Assembly (NCBI GenBank): GCA_903918555.1
Contig: CAIXEV010000086.1
Location: 1 to 12,641, forward strand
From: an uncultured bacterium
GTDB lineage: Bacteria; Planctomycetota; Phycisphaerae; Phycisphaerales; SM1A02
Length of the DNA: 12,641 nucleotides
Direction: 5' to 3'
The position numbers were made by a program, and so were the translations under genes. Numbering within the stretch: the first letter of the stretch is position 1; the number at the start of each line of letters is the position of its first letter. This document shows positions 7,525 through 12,641 of this stretch, in pieces. The notes below the pieces were generated by a model. It worked only from the letters and a program-made list of their open reading frames with translations, made no database searches and had not been told where the DNA came from.

Positions 7525-8703
7525 TCACTTTCCGGTGACGAGGTTCGACATCTTGAAGATCGGAAGGATGATCGCCATGGCGATGAAGCCGACGACCGAT
7601 CCCATGAAGACGATCATGATCGGCTCGATCATGCTCGTGACGGTCTTGATCGCGTCCCGCAGCGCCTTCGCGTAGAACGCGCTCACCTCGTCGAGCACCT
7701 CGCCGAGACGGCCCGATTCCTCGCCCGCCGCGATCATCTGCACCACCGAGCGCGGCAGCAGCGGGCTGCGCGAGAGCTGGAGCTGCACGGGCTTTCCCTG
7801 CTTCACCGAGCCGTGCACCGACCGCCACAGCCGGCGGTAGTGCCGGTTGCCCGCGACATCGCCGGTGATCGCGATGGTGTCGAGCATCGGCACGCCCGCG
7901 TTCAGCAGCTCGCCCATCGTCTGCAGCGACCGGCTGATGTAGAGCGCGCGGAACATGCGGTTGACGATCGGCGCGGAGATCTTGAAGCGGTCCCACCAGC
8001 CGCCGCCGAGCTCGGTGCGGATGAACGCGACGAATCCGCCGGCGAGGAGCACGGCTCCGCCGAGCAGCAGCCACCACCACTCCAGCATGAACCGCGAGAG
8101 CGCGAGAAGGAAGACCGTCGGCGCGGGGAGCGCGTCCTCCTTGCCCTTGAAGACGCCCGCGAAGCTCGGCAGCACGAAGGTGAGCAGGAACACCGTCGTC
8201 GCGATCGCCATCGTGGCGATGATGCCCGGGTAGATGCTCGCGCCCACGACCATGCGGCGCGTCTCCATCTCCTGCGCGAGGTACGCGGCGATGCGGTCGA
8301 GCATGCGCGCGAACGAGCCCGACATCTCCGACGCGCGCACCATGCTCACATACAGCGGGCCGAAGAGCCTCGGATGCCGCGCGATCGCCTCGGAGAACTG
8401 GCGGCCCGCCTCGACATCGGCCTTGATCTGCAGCAGGATGCGGCGGAAGCGCTGGTTCGTGACCTGGTCGGCGATGCCCTCGAGCGCGGTGCGGATCGAG
8501 ATGCCCGCGCGGATCATCACCGCGAGCTGCGCGGTGAAGTCGAGGACATCCTTCCTCGAGGGGCCGGACGAATAGTTGAGGAGCTCGACGAGCCGCGTGC
8601 GCAGCGACAGCGCCGCGCCGGCCGCGCCGTCGGAGGCGGGCAGCGCCGAGACGAGCTCGCCGTGCGGATTGCGTGCCTGAAAGCGAAACTGCTGCGCCCT
8701 CAT
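7525..8703 (-). CDS. pilC: Type IV pilus/type II secretion inner-membrane platform protein (PilC/GspF family)
   Basis: The 392-residue polytopic inner-membrane protein couples the cytoplasmic hexameric ATPase to pilin insertion or extraction. Seen directly: two T2SSF-type cytoplasmic domains, the first near residues 53-155 (DFTAQLAVMIRAGISIRTALEGI and later SEMSGSFARMLDRIAAYL), the second near 240-350 (LQTMGELLNAGVPMLDTI, AAGEESGRLGEVLDEVS). Hydrophobic segments lie at about 156-185, 205-228 and 358-384, the usual three-helix layout. The length fits the family, although the N-terminal cytoplasmic lead-in is short. The start is supported by a strong GGGAGGA Shine-Dalgarno a few bases before the ATG at 8703. 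It sits directly after pilT. PilC and GspF cannot be told apart by sequence alone; the neighbouring pilT favours PilC. Confidence 0.93.
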   Translation of the reverse strand: MRAQQFRFQARNPHGELVSALPASDGAAGAALSLRTRLVELLNYSSGPSRKDVLDFTAQLAVMIRAGISIRTALEGIADQVTNQRFRRILLQIKADVEAGRQFSEAIARHPRLFGPLYVSMVRASEMSGSFARMLDRIAAYLAQEMETRRMVVGASIYPGIIATMAIATTVFLLTFVLPSFAGVFKGKEDALPAPTVFLLALSRFMLEWWWLLLGGAVLLAGGFVAFIRTELGGGWWDRFKISAPIVNRMFRALYISRSLQTMGELLNAGVPMLDTIAITGDVAGNRHYRRLWRSVHGSVKQGKPVQLQLSRSPLLPRSVVQMIAAGEESGRLGEVLDEVSAFYAKALRDAIKTVTSMIEPIMIVFMGSVVGFIAMAIILPIFKMSNLVTGK

Positions 8704-8768
8704 CGAATCCTCCCGCGCCGAGCGCGGACTTGCCTGTCCCTGCCGCCGTCGGGCGGCCAGGCGCGTCG
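8704..8768 (-). other. pilT-pilC intercistronic gap with a small GC stem-loop
   Basis: These 65 bp lie between the pilT stop and the pilC start. They hold the strong pilC ribosome-binding site and a perfect 6-bp inverted repeat, GCCGCC (8742-8747) and GGCGGC (8752-8757), with a 4-nt loop. No T-run follows on the transcribed strand, so it does not look like an intrinsic terminator. It may be an mRNA processing or stability hairpin, or chance in GC-rich DNA. Confidence 0.3.
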
Positions 8769-9839
8769 TCACGCCGCGGCGGCCGTGCGCCCGAACTTCT
8801 CGGGTGCAGCGGACTTCGCGAGCGCGTCCTCGCGGGAGATCATGCCGTTGTTGTAGAGCTCTGCGATCGACGAGTCGAGCGAGCGCATGCCGATCGCGCG
8901 GTTCGTCTGGATCACATTCGCGATCTCGAAGGTGCGCGCCTCGCGGATGATGTTGCGCACGGCGGAGTTGCAGAGCAGCACCTCGACCGCAGGCACCATG
9001 CCTTCCTGGTCGATGCGGCGGAAGAGCGTCTGCGAGACGACCGCCTGCAGGGTGTTCGCGAGCATCGCGCGGATCTGGTTCTGCTGGCTCGACGGGTACA
9101 TGTCGACGATGCGCTCGACGGTCTGCGCGGCGTTCACGGTGTGCAGCGTCGAGAGGACGAGGTGGCCGGTCTCCGCCGCCGTGATCGCGAGCGCCGCGGT
9201 CTCGAGGTCGCGCATCTCGCCGACGAGGATGATGTCGGGGTCCTGGCGCAGCGCGTGCTTGAGGCCGCTCGCGAAGCTCGGCATGTCGGTGCCGAGCTCG
9301 CGCTGCTCGATGAGGCAGCTCTCGCTGTCGAAGACATACTCGATCGGATCCTCGAGGGTGATGACATGCTTCTTCGCGCGGCGGTTGATCGCCTGCACCA
9401 TCGCGGCGAGCGTGGTCGACTTGCCGGAGCCGGTGTCGCCGGTGACGAGCACGAGGCCGCGCGGAAGCTGCGACAGGCGGTCGATGACGGGCGGCAGGTT
9501 GAGCGTCGAGAGCTCGGGCACCTGGGTGCGGATCGCGCGCAGCGCCATCGCGACCGAGCCGCGCTGGAGGTGGGCGTTCACGCGGTAGCGCCGCAGGCCG
9601 GGCACGGCGTAGGAGAAGTCGAGGTCGTTGTTCGAGTCGAAGCGCTCGCGCTGCGAGCCGTTCGTGATCGTCTCGAGGATGTAGCGCATCGCCTCGGGCG
9701 AGAGGTCCGCGAGCGGCAGCGCCTGCATCACGGTGCGGCAGCGCACCATGGGCGGAAGCCCCGCGACGAGGTGGATGTCGGACGCGTCGAGCTCGTTCGC
9801 GCAGCGCAGGATGTCGTTGAGTTCGGTGCAGTTGGCCAA
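8769..9839 (-). CDS. pilT: Type IV pilus twitching/retraction ATPase PilT
   Basis: This AAA-type secretion ATPase depolymerises type IV pili and works as a hexamer at the inner-membrane base. The 356 residues match the usual PilT length. Seen directly: the N-terminal ASDIHLVAGLPP motif (19-30), Walker A GDTGSGKS (134-141), the Asp box ITLEDPIEYVF (160-170), Walker B ILVGEMRD (204-211), the His box TAAETGHLVLSTLHT (220-234), and the PilT C-terminal signature AVRNIIRE, which matches AIRNLIRE. The start is called at TTG (9839), with GGAGAT ending 6 nt upstream, because the conserved domain begins right after it. An upstream TTG at 9944 extends the frame but gives only Arg-rich shadow sequence. 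A different frame just upstream looks coding (see the 9728-9940 entry). It is first in the pilC-prepilin operon; no pilB is present in the window. Confidence 0.95.
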   Translation of the reverse strand: MANCTELNDILRCANELDASDIHLVAGLPPMVRCRTVMQALPLADLSPEAMRYILETITNGSQRERFDSNNDLDFSYAVPGLRRYRVNAHLQRGSVAMALRAIRTQVPELSTLNLPPVIDRLSQLPRGLVLVTGDTGSGKSTTLAAMVQAINRRAKKHVITLEDPIEYVFDSESCLIEQRELGTDMPSFASGLKHALRQDPDIILVGEMRDLETAALAITAAETGHLVLSTLHTVNAAQTVERIVDMYPSSQQNQIRAMLANTLQAVVSQTLFRRIDQEGMVPAVEVLLCNSAVRNIIREARTFEIANVIQTNRAIGMRSLDSSIAELYNNGMISREDALAKSAAPEKFGRTAAAA

Positions 9840-9940
9840 GGCAGGATCTCCGAGTCGAACGGAAGATCGGCGCCGATGGCGGGATCGGTGAGCGCGCTCG
9901 CGTCGGACGCCGCAAATCCCGCGGGAACGCGACGGGTCAT
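9728..9940 (-). other. ATG-initiated overlapping ORF upstream of pilT, with a coding-like first half
   Basis: A 70-codon ORF starts at the ATG at 9940 and runs into pilT in another frame. Its first 33 codons look protein-like (MTRRVPAGFAASDASALTD onward to PFDSEILP), and about 26 of the 33 third positions are G or C. Once it overlaps pilT this falls to about 8 of the next 16. The pilT frame shows the opposite trend. The first half may thus be a leader peptide coupled to pilT, or a pilT N-terminal extension displaced by an indel or frameshift. I do not call the overlapping second half a protein. Confidence 0.25.
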
Positions 9941-10018
9941 GCAAGCGGCGCGGGGGCGGCTTGCGCGGGCGGGTGCGATATCTCGCGAAATCGACGGTTG
10001 GCCGTCAGCGCGGGCGCG
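9840..10018 (-). other. Gap between the LEA-like lipoprotein gene and pilT
   Basis: These 179 bp lie upstream of the pilT TTG. Besides the coding-like leader described separately, I see no strong hairpin with a T-run and no TACRYT hexamer like those upstream of other genes here. Whether pilT has its own promoter or is cotranscribed with the lipoprotein gene cannot be settled by reading. Confidence 0.3.
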
Positions 10019-10585
10019 CTACTGGCCCGCGGCCGCAGCGGGCGCCGCGAGGCCGGCGCGGATGCCGTCGCCGGAACCCGAGAACGAGGTCTCGGTCTTC
10101 AGGATGCCGGCCTCGTACAGGATGCGGGCGATCGACTGCGGATCGCGGTAGCGGATCGTCCCGCTCACGCGCCAGGGGGTCGTTCCTGCGGCGGCGAGGC
10201 TGGCCGTCGGCAGCACCGCGGGAACCGCCGCGGCGACCGTGCGCCCCGGCGGCAGCGCGCGCAGCGCCGCCCACTTGCCGCCGTATGCGGCGCCGTCGGG
10301 CAGGGTCACGACATAGTCGTACTCCACGAGCTCGACCTCGTCCTTGCCTGTGTTCAGGAGCTCGAGGGCGACCTCGATCTTCGTCGCGCTCCCGCTCGAC
10401 TCGACGATGCGCGCATCGACCGCACGCGCCTCGGGTCGCGTCACCGAGCAACCGCCTGCTGCCCCGACGAGCGCGGCGAGCGCGGCGGCCGTCGCCCCGG
10501 AACGCGTGGCGGCGCCGAGACGCATGGCGGCGCCGAGACGCACAGCGGCGCAACGGCGGGTGATCGGGGAGTGTTGCTCGGACAT
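10019..10585 (-). CDS. Exported, probably lipid-anchored protein with a LEA14/WHy-like domain
   Basis: This is a 188-residue protein from the ATG at 10585. The N-terminus is basic, then hydrophobic (ATAAALAALVGAA), and ends in GGC at Cys46, a loose lipobox. A second in-frame ATG at 10525 (residue 21) would give a more normal 25-residue lipoprotein signal. The mature part begins with an ARIVES strand and continues KIEVALELLNTGKDEVELVEYDY, then Pro-Gly-Arg and Gly-rich strands ending near GTIRYRD. This order resembles the LEA14/WHy beta-sandwich found in bacterial lipoproteins: an alternating strand, an N(P/T)xxxxL segment, then a VxGxIxxxD strand. The N-terminal codons include a perfect 18-bp tandem duplication, giving AAVRLG-AAMRLG repeats. 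Function is unknown. It lies upstream of pilT on the same strand and diverges from the propeller gene. The domain call is by pattern only. Confidence 0.65.
   Translation of the reverse strand: MSEQHSPITRRCAAVRLGAAMRLGAATRSGATAAALAALVGAAGGCSVTRPEARAVDARIVESSGSATKIEVALELLNTGKDEVELVEYDYVVTLPDGAAYGGKWAALRALPPGRTVAAAVPAVLPTASLAAAGTTPWRVSGTIRYRDPQSIARILYEAGILKTETSFSGSGDGIRAGLAAPAAAAGQ
10507..10542 (-). repeat. 18-bp perfect tandem duplication in the lipoprotein leader
   Basis: Two adjacent identical 18-bp units (10507-10524 and 10525-10542) encode the AxRLGA repeat in the signal region. A third, diverged unit appears in the protein as AATRSG. The second candidate ATG of the gene lies at the junction between the two copies. 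Confidence 0.9.
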
Positions 10586-10716
10586 CAGGTTGAAATGTAG
10601 CACGCCTTTGAGTTCCCGCGCGGATCCTTGGTCTTCGGTTGGTCTTCGGTTGGTCTTCGGTTGGTCTTCGGTTGTCCGACAGACAGAACCGAGCGGGAAC
10701 CGCTACGCTTCGGGCG
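10586..10716. promoter_or_regulatory. Divergent regulatory region with predicted near-leaderless promoters
   Basis: These 131 bp separate the lipoprotein gene (minus) and the propeller gene (plus). Candidate -10 hexamers sit very close to both start codons: TACATT on the minus strand at 10594-10599, 8 nt before the ATG at 10585, and TACGCT on the plus strand at 10704-10709, 7 nt before the ATG at 10717. Neither start has a Shine-Dalgarno, so leaderless transcripts are likely. No clear -35 elements are seen. Between the two lies the array of 11-bp repeats, well placed to bind a shared regulator. The promoter calls are inference. Confidence 0.4.
10628..10674 (+). repeat. Four perfect 11-bp direct repeats (TTGGTCTTCGG)
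   Basis: Four back-to-back identical copies of TTGGTCTTCGG occupy 10628-10638, 10639-10649, 10650-10660 and 10661-10671, followed by a partial TTG. The 11-bp period is close to one DNA helical turn, so the copies would face the same side of the helix. The array lies about 30 bp from each predicted -10 element. It could be an iteron-like operator or a slippage-prone simple repeat. Confidence 0.95.
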
Positions 10717-12641
10717 ATGGTCTGTCCGTCCGCCCCAGCGCGAAGCCGCCTCGTTGGTTCGATCGCGACGCCGATGGCGATCCTCGGCCTGACGGCGTTC
10801 TGCACGCTCGGCCCGGCCGTGCCCTGTGCGCACGCGCGGCAGGACACCGTGCCGGCCATCGCCGATTCGCCGACCGCGCAGGCGCTCTACGACGACGCGC
10901 TCGCGCAGCGTGCCGACAACCCGGCCGAGGCCGCCCGCCTCGCGCGGCGCCTGCTCGACGAGTACCGCGGCAAGGTGCTGCGCATCGGGCCGGAGGCCGA
11001 CGGACTCTTCGTCTCGGTGGCCGACGAGACCGAGCGGTACCTGCTCGCGAACCCGGCCGTCCTCGATCGCTTCCGCGAGAACGAGTCGCGCGGGGCCGAA
11101 CGCATGCTCGCCGACGATGGCGCGGACGAGACGGCCTCGCGGCGACGGCTCACGCGCGCCGGACTCATGGCGTCGCTCGCGCTCGCCGAACGCGCCCTCG
11201 CGGCCGATCGCCCCGCCGAAAGCCGCGCGCTCCTCGCGCGCGTCGCCCAGCACCCCGATCTCACGGGGCGCGAGCGCATCGCGCATGCGGCGCTCTCGGC
11301 CGCCGCCGCGCGCAGGCTCGGCGCCGGCGCGCTCGAGTCGACGGTGCCGCTCGAGCAGCTCACGCGGGTCGCCGACCTGAGCCCGGAACTCCTGCGCGAG
11401 GCGCGCGTCGCGCTCGAGCAGGTCAAGCGCACCGAGCCGCAGCCCGCCGCCGCGCGATCGCGCTCGCCGCTCGTCACGGGCGCGCCGACCCAGCAGCCCG
11501 ACTCGAACTGGCGCGAGATCTGGTCGGTCGACCTCGACGGCACGCTCTTCCGCCGGCTCTTCGACGGTCCCGTCGCCTCGCTCTCCCCGCGCGTCGTCGA
11601 ACGCGCGCGCGCCGAGGCGACTTGGATGACCGCGGCGCCGACGGTGGCCGGGCAGACGATCTATCTCTCGGAAGGCCAGCGCGTCCGCGCGGTCGACGCC
11701 GATTCGCGCGACGAGCGCTGGAGCCGCACGCTCGGCGCCCTCGGGATCGAGCGCGATGTCGGCGGCGTCGGCGACCTCTCGGCCGTCGCGGTCGATGATG
11801 GCGCGCTCGTCGTGCTCGAGGGCCACGCCTTCTCGACGGCGCGCAGCGGACCCTCGCGCATCTGGTGCCTCGACCCGCGCGACGGCGCCGTGAACTGGTC
11901 GGTCGATCTCGACGGCCACGAGGGACGCGGCGACTTCGAGGCGCTCTTTCCCGTCGGTGCGCCGATCCTGCTCCCCGATTCCGTGCTGGTGACGGCGCGC
12001 AAGTCGACGCAGCGCCTCGAGCAGGTCGACTGGCTGGTCTCGCTCGACCGCCGCGACGGCAGCGTGCGCTGGGCCACGACGGTGGCCGGCGCGCCGGGAA
12101 CGCGCGTGGTCGCGGGTCGCCGCCATGCGGGCCTCACCCTCGACGACGAGGCGGTCGTCATCTCGACGCCGCTCGGCGCGACGGCGCGGGTGCGGACTTC
12201 GGACGGCGCGATCGAGTGGCTGCGGCGCGTGCCCGTGCCGCTGCGCGACGCGCGCCTGAGCGCCGAACCGTGGGAGTTCGCGGTGCCTGTGGTCGCGGGC
12301 GGACGCGTGGTCGTGCTCTCTCCCGACGGCGACGCGGTCGAGGCGCTCGATCGCTCGACGGGCCGCCTGCTCGAGACACGGCCGATCGGCCCCGACACGG
12401 CGTGGGGCGACCCGCGCTACCTCGTGGCCGCGTCGGCGCGCCTCGGTGGAAGCGGCGAGCAGACGCCGATGGTGCTCGGCGTCGGCGGCGACATCAACGC
12501 CTTCGATGCGCGCGACCTCTCCAAGCCGTTGTGGCGCTTCTCCGACACGGTCGCCGCACTCAACCCGCCGCGCAGCGGCATGGACAACCGCACGGGCATC
12601 CGGGGCCGCGTGAGCGTGGCAGGCGATGCCGTGCTCGTGCC
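10717..12641 (+). CDS. Exported PQQ-type beta-propeller protein with N-terminal TPR-like region (partial, C-terminus off the right edge)
   Basis: An open frame of 641 complete codons runs off the window without a stop. Residues 1-40 look like a signal peptide: basic start, hydrophobic ATPMAILGLTAFCTLGP, and an AHA cleavage site before RQD. Residues about 45-260 are mostly Ala/Leu/Arg helices (TAQALYDDALAQRADNPAEAARLARRLL), like TPR or related helical repeats. From about 262 come repeated PQQ/BamB-like blades, each with a strand, a 'xxLDxxxGxxxW' turn and a closing Trp: DPRDGAVNW (near 390), DRRDGSVRW (near 445), TSDGAIEW (near 495), DRSTGRLLE (near 547). BamB-family propellers scaffold outer-membrane protein assembly, while PQQ dehydrogenases share the fold; no catalytic PQQ residues can be assigned here. 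The ATG at 10717 follows a TACGCT -10-like element. An alternative is the ATG at 10774. The cellular role is unknown. Confidence 0.85.
   Translation, partial: MVCPSAPARSRLVGSIATPMAILGLTAFCTLGPAVPCAHARQDTVPAIADSPTAQALYDDALAQRADNPAEAARLARRLLDEYRGKVLRIGPEADGLFVSVADETERYLLANPAVLDRFRENESRGAERMLADDGADETASRRRLTRAGLMASLALAERALAADRPAESRALLARVAQHPDLTGRERIAHAALSAAAARRLGAGALESTVPLEQLTRVADLSPELLREARVALEQVKRTEPQPAAARSRSPLVTGAPTQQPDSNWREIWSVDLDGTLFRRLFDGPVASLSPRVVERARAEATWMTAAPTVAGQTIYLSEGQRVRAVDADSRDERWSRTLGALGIERDVGGVGDLSAVAVDDGALVVLEGHAFSTARSGPSRIWCLDPRDGAVNWSVDLDGHEGRGDFEALFPVGAPILLPDSVLVTARKSTQRLEQVDWLVSLDRRDGSVRWATTVAGAPGTRVVAGRRHAGLTLDDEAVVISTPLGATARVRTSDGAIEWLRRVPVPLRDARLSAEPWEFAVPVVAGGRVVVLSPDGDAVEALDRSTGRLLETRPIGPDTAWGDPRYLVAASARLGGSGEQTPMVLGVGGDINAFDARDLSKPLWRFSDTVAALNPPRSGMDNRTGIRGRVSVAGDAVLV

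Noticed and set aside
8742..8757. Intrinsic terminator between pilT and pilC
   Set aside because: The stem is only 6 bp and no T-run follows; the genes appear to be cotranscribed.
10628..10674. CRISPR array
   Set aside because: The units are 11 bp and contiguous with no spacers, and no cas genes are present.
10585..12126. A 513-codon minus-strand frame that reads through the 11-bp repeats as a peptide repeat (PTEDQPKT-like)
   Set aside because: It is antisense to the propeller gene, which has a signal peptide and recognisable blades. The peptide periodicity only reflects the DNA repeat.

Overview
The window is very GC-rich (about 70% by eye), gene-dense DNA from a bacterial chromosome. It looks like core rather than mobile sequence: I see no transposase, integrase, tRNA, rRNA or CRISPR array. 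The gene mix suggests a Planctomycetota bacterium, perhaps of the Phycisphaerae. It includes a type IV pilus/type II secretion-like operon whose minor pilin carries EF-hand/dockerin-like calcium loops, a large exported PQQ-type propeller protein, and a phosphohexomutase with a GEGNGG sugar loop. This assignment is inference from gene style and was not tested by phylogeny.

Layout. (1) Positions 1-1240, minus strand: a phosphohexomutase (GlmM/phosphomannomutase type), cut by the left edge. (2) Positions 1241-1360: a short divergent promoter region. (3) Positions 1361-3963, plus strand: a two-gene unit of a 6-pyruvoyltetrahydropterin-synthase-family enzyme with the ExxHGH motif of the folate-pathway 'PTPS-III' group, then full-length polyphosphate kinase ppk1. 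(4) Positions 3997-9839, minus strand: a compact pilus/secretion operon. In transcription order it holds pilT (retraction ATPase, TTG start), pilC/gspF (inner-membrane platform), a PilV/GspI-like prepilin, a large PilX-like prepilin with four EF-hand-type loops and a beta-helix-like C-terminal half, and a GspJ-like prepilin. The last genes are joined by 4-bp stop/start overlaps. (5) Positions 10019-10585, minus: a small exported, probably lipid-anchored protein with a LEA14/WHy-like domain. (6) Positions 10586-10716: a divergent regulatory region holding four perfect 11-bp direct repeats. (7) Positions 10717 to the right edge, plus: an exported protein with an N-terminal helical (TPR-like) part and a PQQ/BamB-type beta-propeller, cut by the window end.

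The pilus genes make a coherent set: an ATPase, a platform protein and three minor pilins that could prime or cap a filament. PilB/GspE, the major pilin and the secretin are not here. The remaining genes are housekeeping (cell-wall amino sugar, pterin/folate, polyphosphate).

The most striking signal is not a gene. The tetranucleotide ACGT appears to be completely absent from all 12.6 kb, although base composition alone predicts roughly 30-35 copies. Codon choice bends around it in every gene: Asp-Val, Tyr-Val, His-Val and Asn-Val pairs use the rare NAT codon before GTN, and Thr before a T-starting codon uses ACC, ACT or ACA instead of ACG. This points to a genome-wide constraint, such as an ACGT-specific restriction or modification system.
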